Shown piece by piece: positions 26,362 to 34,234 of a stretch of DNA of 64,000 nt; the stretch's first letter is position 1, and every line of letters starts with the position of its first letter. The position numbers and the translations under genes were made by a program. A model generated the notes under the pieces. The model worked only from the letters and a program-made list of their open reading frames with translations. It was not told the origin of the DNA and searched no databases. This DNA is from Eubacteriaceae bacterium (GTDB lineage: Bacteria; Bacillota; Clostridia; Peptostreptococcales; Anaerovoracaceae), in NCBI GenBank assembly GCA_902362805.1, contig CABIXY010000001.1, forward strand, positions 310,001-374,000, given 5' to 3'.

Positions 26362-26410
26362 GGAAATAGCGTCTGACGACGATATTTCCATATAATACAA
26401 GGTGGTATCC
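26362..26410 (-). promoter_or_regulatory. Palindromes in the CoA-transferase leader
   Basis: GGAAATA/TATTTCC (26362-26368 and 26383-26389) enclosing CGTC/GACG, followed by a smaller CAAGG/CCTTG repeat. They lie 45-100 nt before the start codon, around a TATTAT -10-like box; candidate operator or leader hairpin. The remaining 26411-26557 shows no gene. Confidence 0.35.
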
Positions 26411-26557
26411 TTGCGAAAAACTGTTTGTTTACTTTTTAACAATTGCTCTACACATTTTACTACATTACCGACTGGTAATCAACCTTAAATTCATAAAGTT
26501 CTGGCTTTTTTATGAAACATCTTCCATAAGCCAGTCTTATTGATAGGTGAATCCTAT

Positions 26558-26603
26558 AAAAAGAAGCCGTCTTAAACCTTGTAATTGAGGTTTAAAACGG
26601 CTT
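26558..26603 (-). terminator. Terminator of the disrupted tRNA-Arg gene
   Basis: On the minus strand AAGCCGT/ACGGCTT plus further pairs (TTTAAACC/GGTTTAAG) form a long hairpin followed by a T-rich run. It starts 5 nt after the CCA end of the tRNA fragment, showing that this side is the original chromosomal 3' side. Confidence 0.75.
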
Positions 26604-26607
26604 TTGC

Positions 26608-26651
26608 TGGTATCCCCGGCCAGAATCGAACTGGCAACGACGCTTTAGGAG
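26608..26651 (-). tRNA. 3' half of tRNA-Arg(CCU), attL-type junction of the ICE
   Basis: On the minus strand the fragment runs from anticodon loop CTCCTAA (anticodon CCU), the 3' anticodon stem AGCGT, a 4-nt variable loop, T-stem GCCAG/CTGGC with loop TTCGATT, the 3' acceptor strand CGGGGAT, to A-CCA. The bases preceding the loop (TCCAT) cannot pair with AGCGT, so the 5' half is absent and element DNA begins about here. The fragment cannot yield a functional tRNA. Part of these 44 nt must be the attachment core; the other copy, joined to the 5' half, should be at the far end of the ICE. Confidence 0.85.
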
Positions 26652-26741
26652 ATGGACCCAGTGCATATATTCCCTATCAACAGGGATAAAGAAAATGCAG
26701 TTATATCAAGGCTTTTCTCCATGTTCTCTATAAACCTTGTA

Positions 26742-26801
26742 CAAGCAAAATCAAGCAAAAACAAAGGATTTTAGCCCCCTATTGTTTGCACTCTGTTTGC
26801 A
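26742..26801. repeat. Short phased repeats at the ICE left end (candidate recombinase arm sites)
   Basis: CAAGCAAAA occurs at 26742-26750 and 26752-26760 (10 bp apart) and TGTTTGCA at 26783-26790 and 26794-26801 (11 bp apart), 90-150 bp inside the junction. Spaced short repeats near one end of a tRNA-targeting element often bind the tyrosine recombinase arm domain or Xis. The stretch 26652-27006 has no gene. Confidence 0.45.
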
Positions 26802-26922
26802 AAGGCGCGAAATTTGGCGTTAGCCAAAAGTTCAATTCCCGTCGAGACTTAATTATATTCATGGTATCGTGGACATAGTTTACCATACATAGAGGTTCAT
26901 TACAAGAGGTATTGAGCCAGTG

Positions 26923-26972
26923 AAAGTGCCTGTTTTATCTTTCTCAGGAAAGGTAAAGCAGGCACTTTTTTT
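26923..26972 (+). terminator. Strong terminator or attenuator just upstream of parA
   Basis: AAAGTGCCTG/CAGGCACTTT with further pairing inward (TTTATCTTTC/GAAAGGTAAAG) and seven T. It lies 35 nt before the parA start in the direction of transcription, so it either shields the element from tRNA-side transcription or attenuates the parA operon. Confidence 0.75.
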
Positions 26973-27006
26973 CATATCTAAACTTAGAAAGAAATGAGGT
27001 GAAATC

Positions 27007-27828
27007 ATGAATACACAGATTATTGCCATAGCCAACCAAAAAGGTGGTGTCGGCAAAACAACCACTTGTGCCAATCTTGGAATTGGTCTGGCGCAGTCCG
27101 GGAAGAAAGTCCTTCTGATTGACGGAGACCCACAGGGAAGCCTGACCATCAGCTTGGGCAATCCCCAGCCTGATAAGCTGCCCTTTACACTGTCAGACGC
27201 TATGGGCCGTATTTTGATGGATGAACCAATTCGTCCCGGCGAGGGTATCCTGCACCACCCTGAGGGCGTAGACCTGATGCCTGCGGACATCCAGCTATCT
27301 GGTATGGAGGTATCTCTGGTAAACGCTATGAGCCGAGAAACCATTCTGCGACAATATCTGGACACGCTGAAGGGGCAATACTCCCATATCCTTATTGATT
27401 GCCAGCCCTCCCTGGGTATGCTTACGGTCAATGCACTGGCTGCCGCTAATAGGGTTATAATCCCCGTCCAGGCAGAGTATCTTCCAGCTAAAGGTTTGGA
27501 GCAGCTTTTGCAAACTATCAATAAGGTTCGCAGACAAATCAATCCCAAGCTGCAAATTGATGGGATTCTGCTGACGATGGTAGACAGCCGAACCAATTTT
27601 GCCAAAGAAATCTCCGCTCTTCTGCGCGAAACCTATGGCAGTAAGATCAAGGTGTTTACATCAGAAATTCCTCATTCTGTCAGGGCTAAAGAAATCAGTG
27701 CTGAAGGAAAAAGCATTTATGCCCATGATCCTAATGGCAAAGTGGCTGAGGGCTACAAAAATCTGACGAAGGAGGTATTGAAACTTGAAAAGCAGCGCGA
27801 AAAAAATAGAGCTGGCCTCAGTAGATGA
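27007..27828 (+). CDS. parA: ParA-family partition ATPase
   Basis: 273-residue Walker-type ATPase. The deviant Walker A NQKGGVGKTT starts at residue 10; switch I region DGDPQGSLT and Walker B HILIDCQPSLGM are visible. With ParB it stabilises the excised circular form of the element or, in some ICEs, regulates its own operon. It has a leader with a terminator hairpin and AGGTG before the ATG. It overlaps parB by 44 nt. Typical of the start of the Tn1549-like backbone. Confidence 0.93.
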   Translation: MNTQIIAIANQKGGVGKTTTCANLGIGLAQSGKKVLLIDGDPQGSLTISLGNPQPDKLPFTLSDAMGRILMDEPIRPGEGILHHPEGVDLMPADIQLSGMEVSLVNAMSRETILRQYLDTLKGQYSHILIDCQPSLGMLTVNALAAANRVIIPVQAEYLPAKGLEQLLQTINKVRRQINPKLQIDGILLTMVDSRTNFAKEISALLRETYGSKIKVFTSEIPHSVRAKEISAEGKSIYAHDPNGKVAEGYKNLTKEVLKLEKQREKNRAGLSR

Positions 27829-28714
27829 CCTGTTTTCTACAGAAGAAAGTCGGCAAGACGAGCAACTGGAAAAAATTCAGGAAATTCCCCTATCTGAACT
27901 GCATCCGTTCAAGGATCACCCCTTCAAGGTCAAGGATGATGATGCAATGATAGAAACCGCAGACAGCATCAAAAAGTATGGTGTGTTGGTTCCTGCGATT
28001 GCCAGACCACTGCCTGATGGCGGTTATGAGCTGGTAGCCGGTCACAGACGCCGCAGAGCCAGCGAATTGGCCGGAAAAGAAACCATGCCTGTCATTGTGC
28101 GCGACTTGGATGACGATGCTGCCACAATTATTATGGTTGACAGCAATTTGCAGCGAGAAAATCTGCTCCCCAGTGAAAGGGCTTTTGCCTACAAAATGAA
28201 GCTGGAAGCCATTAAACATCAAGGAGCAAGAACAGACCTGACTTCTGTTCAAGTTGAACAGAAGTTGAGCGCCAGAGACCAGGTGGCAAAAGAAGCCGGT
28301 GAACGAAGCGGTATCCAGGTAATGCGATATGTTCGTTTGACTGAACTGATTCCAGAGCTTTTGGATATGGTGGATGAAAAGAAAATCGCATTTAACCCAG
28401 CCTATGAACTCTCTTTTTTGAAACCGGACGAACAGCAAATGCTGGTGGAAACAATGGACTATGAGCAGGCTACCCCTTCTCTCTCTCAGGCTCAGCGAAT
28501 GAAAAAGTTCAGCCAGGAAGGGAAATTGTCAGAAGATGTGATGCTTGCCATCATGTCAGAGGAAAAAAAGGGTGATCTGGATAAAGTGACCTTGAGCAGC
28601 GATACCTTGCGAAAGTATTTCCCCAAAAGCTATACACCGGCCAAAATGCAGGAAACCATTATTAAACTGCTGGAACAATGGCAGAAAAAACGCCAACGAG
28701 ATCAGGAACGATGA
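27785..28714 (+). CDS. parB: ParB/Spo0J-family partition protein
   Basis: 309 residues: an N-terminal ParB nuclease-like/CTPase domain with GxxR-type motif AGHRRRRASELAG (about 80-92) and DSNLQRENLLPSERAFAYKMK (about 118-138), a central HTH (SGIQVMRYVRLTELIP) and a C-terminal helical part. The start is TTG at 27785, with AAGGAGG 9 nt upstream inside parA. The paired ParA makes function clear; the parS site was not found. Confidence 0.9.
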   Translation: MKSSAKKIELASVDDLFSTEESRQDEQLEKIQEIPLSELHPFKDHPFKVKDDDAMIETADSIKKYGVLVPAIARPLPDGGYELVAGHRRRRASELAGKETMPVIVRDLDDDAATIIMVDSNLQRENLLPSERAFAYKMKLEAIKHQGARTDLTSVQVEQKLSARDQVAKEAGERSGIQVMRYVRLTELIPELLDMVDEKKIAFNPAYELSFLKPDEQQMLVETMDYEQATPSLSQAQRMKKFSQEGKLSEDVMLAIMSEEKKGDLDKVTLSSDTLRKYFPKSYTPAKMQETIIKLLEQWQKKRQRDQER

Positions 28715-28725
28715 AGGGAGAGCCT

Positions 28726-28998
28726 ATGAAAGATATTGCAGCAAGGGAACTGAAAGGCCACAACATTCTTGCAGTGGAGCGATTTTGGGACAGCACTTTC
28801 TGGATGATTGAGTTTACTGTCTTGCGCCCTACTGCTTATGGAGAACCTGGTGACGAAATGAGGCTTTTTCTCACAGAGGACGGGTATCAGTCAGCTCTGC
28901 AAAGCCAGCAGCGTCGAGAAATCAAAATTAAGAGATATGCCCATGTTATTGAGGGGCATATCCTCGACTTCAAGCCTAAAAAACACCGTCGTTCATAA
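28726..28998 (+). CDS. DUF5720-like ICE accessory protein, copy 1
   Basis: 90 residues, starting MKDIAAREL. The segment MRLFLTEDGYQSALQSQQRREIKIKRYA is clearly related to a protein encoded at 30989-31300, so the element carries two paralogues. The start was placed at 28726 because AGGGAGAG lies upstream; an ATG at 28711 overlapping the parB stop is an alternative. Small soluble proteins of this group are common near ParAB in Tn1549-like elements; no function is known. Confidence 0.65.
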   Translation: MKDIAARELKGHNILAVERFWDSTFWMIEFTVLRPTAYGEPGDEMRLFLTEDGYQSALQSQQRREIKIKRYAHVIEGHILDFKPKKHRRS

Positions 28999-29026
28999 CC
29001 GATACAACGAAAGGAAAGGAATGAAT

Positions 29027-29215
29027 ATGTGTACTGTAAGAGAAATCCGAGAAGCTATTCAAGAAGATTGCCGCTCACAGCGTGATATGGAATCCACCGA
29101 GATTGACCGTGTTTTTCAAACCTTACCATTTTCTCAGGAAAGGGATCTGTTTGATAAACCACCAATGCCAAAACGCCCCTACCGACGCAAGAAAAAAGAT
29201 ACAGACAGACCCTAA
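29027..29215 (+). CDS. Small hypothetical ICE protein
   Basis: 62 residues from the ATG at 29027, which has AAAGGA 6 nt upstream; an ATG two codons earlier touches the ribosome site. Charged, with a basic C-terminus (KRPYRRKKKDTDRP). No recognised family. A terminator follows at once. Confidence 0.55.
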   Translation: MCTVREIREAIQEDCRSQRDMESTEIDRVFQTLPFSQERDLFDKPPMPKRPYRRKKKDTDRP

Positions 29216-29220
29216 CCGCT

Positions 29221-29252
29221 GCCACAATTCTTTTATGAATTGCGGCTTTTTT
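29221..29252 (+). terminator. Intrinsic terminator before the replication-initiator-like gene
   Basis: GCCACAATTC/GAATTGCGGC stem with one mismatch and a 6-nt loop, then six T. It separates the parAB group from the next gene, so that one either has its own promoter or depends on readthrough. Confidence 0.75.
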
Positions 29253-29282
29253 CATACCTGAGAAATGAAAGGAGTGAAGTAA

Positions 29283-30161
29283 ATGGCTGTTTTTCGTGTA
29301 GAACGCACTGGCGATTACACGGTTATGAGCAATTTTCATCTAAAAGACAAACGACTTTCTTTGAAGGCAAAGGGTCTCTTGTCGCAAATGTTATCTCTGC
29401 CTGATGACTGGGATTATACGCTGTCAGGACTCAGCTATATCAATCGAGAAAGCAAAGATGCAATCCGCTCTGCTGTCAATGAGCTTGAAACAGCCGGATA
29501 CATTCGGCGCAGACAGACAACTGATGCTTCTGGTAAATTCGCAGCCAATGAGTATACCATTTTTGAGCGTCCCATCGAGGGAGAACCGATGTTGGATAAG
29601 CCGTTGTCGGAAAACCCGATAACGGTAAACCCGTCAGCGGTAAATCCGTTACCGGAAAATCCAACACAATTAAATACTAAGAAATCAAATACCCAAAAAC
29701 AAAATACTCATGGATCAAATACCGATTCCATTCCCTTCCGGGAAACAGCGGCGGTAATACCGCCGGAACGGAAAGGAAGGGATGCGATGTCTGTCACAGA
29801 GATAGAAAATTATCGGGAATTGATTTTGGAGAATATCGAGTATGATTGTCTGAAGCAGCGTTATCCTCTCTACCTGGATGACCTGAATGAGATCGTAGAG
29901 CTGTTGGTAGAAACGGTCTGTGCCAAACGAAAGACCACCCGGATCTCTGGTGCGGACTTTCCTCATGAAATTGTACGCTCCCGCTTTTTGAAGCTGGACA
30001 GCTCTCACATCGAGTTTGTCATGGACTGTCTGCAAAAGAACACCACCCAGGTACACAACATCAAGCAGTACCTGCTTGCAGTGCTGTTCAACGCTCCTAC
30101 CACCATGAATAACCACTACACTTCACTGGTAAATCACGATATGCACGCAGGCGGCTGGTAA
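29283..30161 (+). CDS. HTH/DUF6017-type replication-initiator-like protein
   Basis: 292 residues. The N-terminal domain (MAVFRVERTGDYTVMSN through GYIRRRQT) is a winged helix of the HTH_36 type seen in plasmid and ICE replication initiators; the C-terminal part (about 165-285) is the DUF6017-like helical region with SHIEFVMDCLQKN. Between them is a Pro/Asn-rich linker (about 100-150) with repeated short NP motifs (PLSENPITVNPSAVNPLPEN), likely flexible. Probable role is control or initiation of replication of the circular intermediate. AAGGAG is 10 nt upstream. Confidence 0.75.
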   Translation: MAVFRVERTGDYTVMSNFHLKDKRLSLKAKGLLSQMLSLPDDWDYTLSGLSYINRESKDAIRSAVNELETAGYIRRRQTTDASGKFAANEYTIFERPIEGEPMLDKPLSENPITVNPSAVNPLPENPTQLNTKKSNTQKQNTHGSNTDSIPFRETAAVIPPERKGRDAMSVTEIENYRELILENIEYDCLKQRYPLYLDDLNEIVELLVETVCAKRKTTRISGADFPHEIVRSRFLKLDSSHIEFVMDCLQKNTTQVHNIKQYLLAVLFNAPTTMNNHYTSLVNHDMHAGGW

Positions 30162-30197
30162 TCAGCCGCTTTTGTATTACACCAAAGGAGGCACAGC

Positions 30198-30965
30198 ATG
30201 AATCAGATTGAAATTTTCAATAGTCCAGAGTTCGGAAGCATTCGCACTTTGGAACAGAATGGCAAAGTATTATTTTGCGGTACAGATGTGGCAACAGCGC
30301 TGGGATATACCAATCCACGCAAAGCCGTCCGCGACCATACCAGGGGTGGAACGAAATGTTCCATAGGGGTCCAGACTGGGAAAAAGGCAGATGGAAGCCC
30401 CGCGGTACAAATGGTCGAAATGCTCTTTATCCCCGAAGGTGATCTATATCGTCTGATCGCCCATAGTAAACTGCCGTCAGCGGAACGGTTTGAACAATGG
30501 GTGTTTGATGAAGTTCTACCTGCCATTCGCAAGCACGGAGCCTATCTCACAAAAGAAAAGTTGTGGGAGATAGCCACTTCTCCGGAAGCTCTGATAAAGC
30601 TCTGCTCCGAGCTGCTTGCTGAGCGGGAAGAAAATGCGTCGCTACGAGAGGAAAATGCCCTGCTGGAGAGTAAGGCAGCCTTTTATGATTTGTTCATCGA
30701 CCTCAATCACAGTACCAACCTCCGCACCACCGCCAAAGAGTTGCTTGTCCCGGAGCGTCGGTTTGTCCGTTTCCTTCTGGAAAAGCGTTTTGTGTACCGC
30801 ACCGCATCCGGTAATGTACTGCCCTATGCAAAGCCAGCCAATGAAGGACTGTTTTGTGTCAAAGACTACTGCAATCACGGGCATATCGGCTCCTATACGC
30901 TGATAACCCCGCAAGGCAAACTCTACTTTGCTCAGCTGAGAGACATGATTTTGATGGTTGTATGA
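30198..30965 (+). CDS. Phage-type antirepressor (BRO-N plus KilAC-like)
   Basis: 255 residues. The N-terminal BRO-N domain (about 1-115) shows FCGTDVATALGYTNPRKAV; the middle is a coiled coil (AEREENASLREENALLESKAA); the C-terminal region resembles KilAC/phage antirepressor DNA-binding domains (TTAKELLVPERRFVRFLLEK). Such proteins relieve repression of phage or ICE transfer genes. No CI-like repressor is in the window, so the target is unknown. Confidence 0.85.
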   Translation: MNQIEIFNSPEFGSIRTLEQNGKVLFCGTDVATALGYTNPRKAVRDHTRGGTKCSIGVQTGKKADGSPAVQMVEMLFIPEGDLYRLIAHSKLPSAERFEQWVFDEVLPAIRKHGAYLTKEKLWEIATSPEALIKLCSELLAEREENASLREENALLESKAAFYDLFIDLNHSTNLRTTAKELLVPERRFVRFLLEKRFVYRTASGNVLPYAKPANEGLFCVKDYCNHGHIGSYTLITPQGKLYFAQLRDMILMVV

Positions 30966-30988
30966 GAGTGGGAAAGGAAGTGAGTTTT

Positions 30989-31300
30989 ATGCCAGAAGGC
31001 AAAACAATCGGTCAGCTGATGGAAGAAATGCGCCAGAAAGCTGGAGCGCAGAACTATCACGGCCATGACTACATGGATCTCCAGCGATTTGCTGAGAACA
31101 CCCGGCACATGATTATTTTTGATGTGCTGACGCATGACTCCCCGGTGGGCTGGAAAGGTGAACGAACCCGCCTGTTTTTGTCAGATAAGGGCTATGAAAA
31201 AGCTCTGGACAGTCAGGCAAAGGGACAGATCAAGATTCTCAGTCATGCAAAGGTCAGAAATGGAGATTTGCTCTATGACCGTTCTGAGCAAATTCGTTGA
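30989..31300 (+). CDS. DUF5720-like ICE accessory protein, copy 2
   Basis: 103 residues. The C-terminal half, with RLFLSDKGYEKALDSQ, parallels the copy at 28726-28998. The start MPEGKTIGQLM at 30989 has AAAGGAAG about 10 nt upstream. It leads directly into the conjugation module; a 13-codon frame with no clear ribosome site (31311-31352) separates it from PcfB. Confidence 0.65.
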   Translation: MPEGKTIGQLMEEMRQKAGAQNYHGHDYMDLQRFAENTRHMIIFDVLTHDSPVGWKGERTRLFLSDKGYEKALDSQAKGQIKILSHAKVRNGDLLYDRSEQIR

Positions 31301-31400
31301 GGGCGGTTCGATGAAGAAATACCTTCTCCGGCGGCTGGTGGTCCCGCCTTAGAAATAAATGCACCACCCCTGCACATTTTGTGGAAAGGAGGCGATGAAA

Positions 31401-31901
31401 ATGCAGGAAGAAGTGGAAAACAGGACTTTAACGCTGGTTGTCAGCGGAACAAAGTTCACCGGCAGGCTGCTCAAAGCCGCCATCAGCAAGTACCTTGCCC
31501 ACCGCAAGGAAAAGAAGCTGCAAAAGCAGAGAAGCCGTGACGCGCCTGTGAAGCCCCAGGGCAAGCAGACGGTGAAACAGCTGATTGGTCAAAACCAAGG
31601 GGTTTCCAACATCGAGATCACCGACCCCTCCATCAAGGAGTTTGAGAAGATCGCCCGGAAATACGGCGTGGACTATGCGGTGAAGAAGGACCGCAGCAGC
31701 TCCCCACCCAAGTACCTGATCTTTTTCAAGGGTCGGGACGCGGATGCCCTGACCGCTGCTTTTACCGAGTACGCCGGGAAAAAGGTCAGAAAGGCGGAGA
31801 AATCCGAGCGCCCGTCCGTGCTGGCAAAGCTGAGCCAGTTCAAAGAACTGGTAAAACACGCCGTCGTGGACCGGAACAAGCGGAAGGAGCTGGAACGATG
31901 A
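31401..31901 (+). CDS. PcfB family (DUF3801) conjugation protein
   Basis: 166 residues, basic, with KYLAHRKEKKLQKQR and a C-terminal region of helices (KEFEKIARKYGVDYAVKKD). PcfB proteins accompany the VirD4-type coupling protein in Gram-positive conjugation systems and help in relaxosome processing. The start at 31401 fits AAAGGAGG 8 nt upstream. It overlaps the coupling-protein gene by 4 nt (ATGA). Confidence 0.85.
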   Translation: MQEEVENRTLTLVVSGTKFTGRLLKAAISKYLAHRKEKKLQKQRSRDAPVKPQGKQTVKQLIGQNQGVSNIEITDPSIKEFEKIARKYGVDYAVKKDRSSSPPKYLIFFKGRDADALTAAFTEYAGKKVRKAEKSERPSVLAKLSQFKELVKHAVVDRNKRKELER

Positions 31902-33727
31902 AAAAGCAGCTGAACATCAAAAAGCTCATTTTGCTGAATCTGCCGTATATCCTGATGGGGCTTTTCTCCACCAACTTCGGTGAAGCGTGGCGGATGGCCG
32001 TGGGTGCGGACGCTTCGGCAAAAATGCTCTCGTTCTTCTCCACGCTGCCGGTGGCGCTGGCCAGCTGGTGGCCCAGCCTGCACCCGCTGGACCTGCTGGT
32101 GGGCCTGTGCTGCTGCGGCGGCCTGCGGCTGGCTGTGTACCTGAAAAGCAAGAACGCCAAGAAGTACAGGCACGGCATGGAATACGGTTCCGCCCGGTGG
32201 GGAACCCATGAGGACATTACACCCTACATCGACCCGGTATTCCAGAACAATGTGATTCTGACGAAAACGGAGAGCCTGACAATGAACAGCCGCCCCAAGG
32301 ACCCAAAGACCGCCAGAAACAAAAATGTGCTGGTGATTGGCGGCTCCGGTTCCGGTAAGACCCGCTTCTGGCTCAAACCGAATCTGATGCAGATGCACAG
32401 TTCCTATGTGGTCACAGACCCGAAGGGAACCATTTTGGTGGAGTGCGGAAAAATGCTCCAAAGGGGCGCACCCAAGCTGGGGAAAGACGGAAAGCCTATG
32501 AAGGATAAGCACGGCAAGGTCATTTATGAGCCGTACCGAATCAAGGTCCTAAATACCATTAACTTCAAGAAGTCCATGCACTATAACCCTTTCGCCTATA
32601 TCCATAGCGAAAAGGACATTTTGAAGCTGGTAACAACGCTGATCGCCAATACCAAAGGCGAAGGCAAGGCCGGAGACGATTTCTGGGTAAAAGCAGAAAC
32701 CTTGTTGTACTGCGCGCTTATTGGCTATATCCATTATGAGGCTCCGGTGGAGGAACAAAACTTCTCCACCCTCATTGAGTTCATCAACGCCATGGAAGTC
32801 CGTGAGGATGACGAGGAGTTCAAAAACCCCGTAGACCTGATGTTTGATGCACTGGAAGCCGAGAAGCCAAACCACTTTGCGGTGCGCCAGTATAAGAAAT
32901 ATAAGCTGGCCGCCGGAAAAACAGCCAAGTCGATTTTGATTTCCTGCGGCGCTCGCCTTGCCGTGTTCGACATTGCAGAGTTGCGTGAGGTCACGGCTTA
33001 TGATGAGCTGGAGCTGGATACTCTGGGAGACAGGAAAACTGCCCTGTTCCTCATCATGAGTGACACTGATGACAGCTTTAATTTCCTTATATCCATGTGT
33101 TATACCCAGCTGTTTAACCTGCTCTGCGAAAAGGCCGACGATGTGTACGACGGCAGACTGCCGGTTCATGTGCGCTGTCTGATCGACGAGTGCGCCAACA
33201 TTGGCCAGATACCCAAGTTGGAAAAGCTGGTGGCCACCATCCGAAGCCGTGAGATCTCCGCCTGTCTGGTGTTGCAGGCGCAGAGTCAGCTCAAGGCGAT
33301 TTATAAGGATAACGCAGATACCATTATCGGAAACATGGATACTTCCATCTTTCTGGGCGGTAAGGAGCCGACCACTCTCAAGGAGCTGGCCGCCGTGCTG
33401 GGTAAGGAAACCATCGACACCTACAACACCGGAGAGAGCCGTGGGAGGGAAACATCCCATTCACTCAACTATCAAAAATTGGGGAAAGAGCTGATGAGCC
33501 AGGATGAGCTTGCTGTTATGGATGGCGGCAAGTGTATCCTCCAGCTGCGCGGTGTGCGTCCTTTCCTTTCGGATAAGTACGACATCACCAAGCACCCCAA
33601 TTTCAAGTACACTGCCGACGCGGATGACAAGAACGCTTTTGATATTGAAGCATTCTTGTCCGCAAGGCTGAAACTCAAGCCCAATGAGGTCTGCGATGTA
33701 TATGAAGTAGACACAAAGGGCGCTTAA
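31898..33727 (+). CDS. VirD4/TcpA-type conjugation coupling ATPase
   Basis: 609 residues. Two N-terminal membrane helices (about 8-28 and 60-83), then the ATPase: Walker A GGSGSGKTR near residue 148 and Walker B CLIDECANIG near 430, with conserved ARWGTHEDI before it and LVLQAQSQLKAIYKDNADTI after. It delivers the relaxase-DNA complex to the type IV secretion channel at the membrane. Co-translated with PcfB. The family match is clear. Confidence 0.95.
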   Translation: MKKQLNIKKLILLNLPYILMGLFSTNFGEAWRMAVGADASAKMLSFFSTLPVALASWWPSLHPLDLLVGLCCCGGLRLAVYLKSKNAKKYRHGMEYGSARWGTHEDITPYIDPVFQNNVILTKTESLTMNSRPKDPKTARNKNVLVIGGSGSGKTRFWLKPNLMQMHSSYVVTDPKGTILVECGKMLQRGAPKLGKDGKPMKDKHGKVIYEPYRIKVLNTINFKKSMHYNPFAYIHSEKDILKLVTTLIANTKGEGKAGDDFWVKAETLLYCALIGYIHYEAPVEEQNFSTLIEFINAMEVREDDEEFKNPVDLMFDALEAEKPNHFAVRQYKKYKLAAGKTAKSILISCGARLAVFDIAELREVTAYDELELDTLGDRKTALFLIMSDTDDSFNFLISMCYTQLFNLLCEKADDVYDGRLPVHVRCLIDECANIGQIPKLEKLVATIRSREISACLVLQAQSQLKAIYKDNADTIIGNMDTSIFLGGKEPTTLKELAAVLGKETIDTYNTGESRGRETSHSLNYQKLGKELMSQDELAVMDGGKCILQLRGVRPFLSDKYDITKHPNFKYTADADDKNAFDIEAFLSARLKLKPNEVCDVYEVDTKGA

Positions 33728-33749
33728 TTTCGTTCCGCTTTAGAAGGGA

Positions 33750-33923
33750 GTGATCTTATCTATTCGCCGCATCTGCCCTCTATGGGCCATTGGCGTACAA
33801 AGCGGACAATCGCGAGAAAAAATAATGAAAAAGGAGGACAGCCGGAATCATGCCCCCGGAAACCGGGCGGCAGATTGTTCCGGCTTTTGTATGCCTATGA
33901 AACATGACAAACCTATTTTTTAA
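33750..33923 (+). CDS. Possible 57-residue ORF between the coupling-protein and Maff2 genes
   Basis: GTG at 33750 after AAGGGA opens a frame with residues SIRRICPLWAIGVQSGQ near the start and CSGFCMPMKHDKPIF at the end. It fills most of a 219-nt gap but overlaps a GC-rich hairpin, so it may be an untranslated structured leader instead. No family recognised. Confidence 0.3.
   Translation: MILSIRRICPLWAIGVQSGQSREKIMKKEDSRNHAPGNRAADCSGFCMPMKHDKPIF
33840..33885 (+). other. Stem-loop ahead of the Maff2 gene
   Basis: AGCCGGAA/TTCCGGCT outer stem with an inner CCCGG/CCGGG hairpin, followed by TTTT. It could be a weak terminator or an mRNA processing structure upstream of the small pilin-like Maff2. 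Confidence 0.5.
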
Positions 33924-33946
33924 TCAGATTCCGGCTAACAAACTAT

Positions 33947-34165
33947 ATGGCATTTTTTGAACAGGCAATCACCGTTCTTCAGACCCTCGTTATCGCGCTC
34001 GGTGCCGGTCTCGGTATCTGGGGCGTTATCAACCTGCTGGAAGGTTACGGCAACGACAACCCCGGCGCCAAGAGCCAGGGCATGAAGCAGCTCATGGCCG
34101 GTGCTGGTGTAGCCGTGGTAGGCATGGTCCTTGTACCTCTGCTCTCCGGGCTTTTCTCTGTCTAA
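33947..34165 (+). CDS. Maff2 family small membrane protein
   Basis: 72 residues beginning MAFFEQAITVLQTLV with two helices (about 9-30 and 48-70) separated by a Gly/Asn/Lys loop. Maff2 proteins sit between VirD4 and the TrbL-like gene in Tn1549-type elements and resemble a VirB2-like pilin subunit in size and topology; the role is inferred. No Shine-Dalgarno sequence precedes the ATG within 20 nt, which is exceptional among genes here. Confidence 0.85.
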   Translation: MAFFEQAITVLQTLVIALGAGLGIWGVINLLEGYGNDNPGAKSQGMKQLMAGAGVAVVGMVLVPLLSGLFSV

Positions 34166-34234
34166 GCGTCTCCGTATGAAATCCTTGCCGCTCCCGCAGT
34201 TTTGCGGGGGCGGCGGAAAGGAGGTTGACACCGT

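Noticed and set aside
26801..26860. Second tRNA-like stretch (AAGTTCAATTCCCGTCGAGACT)-type sequence
   Set aside because: placeholder
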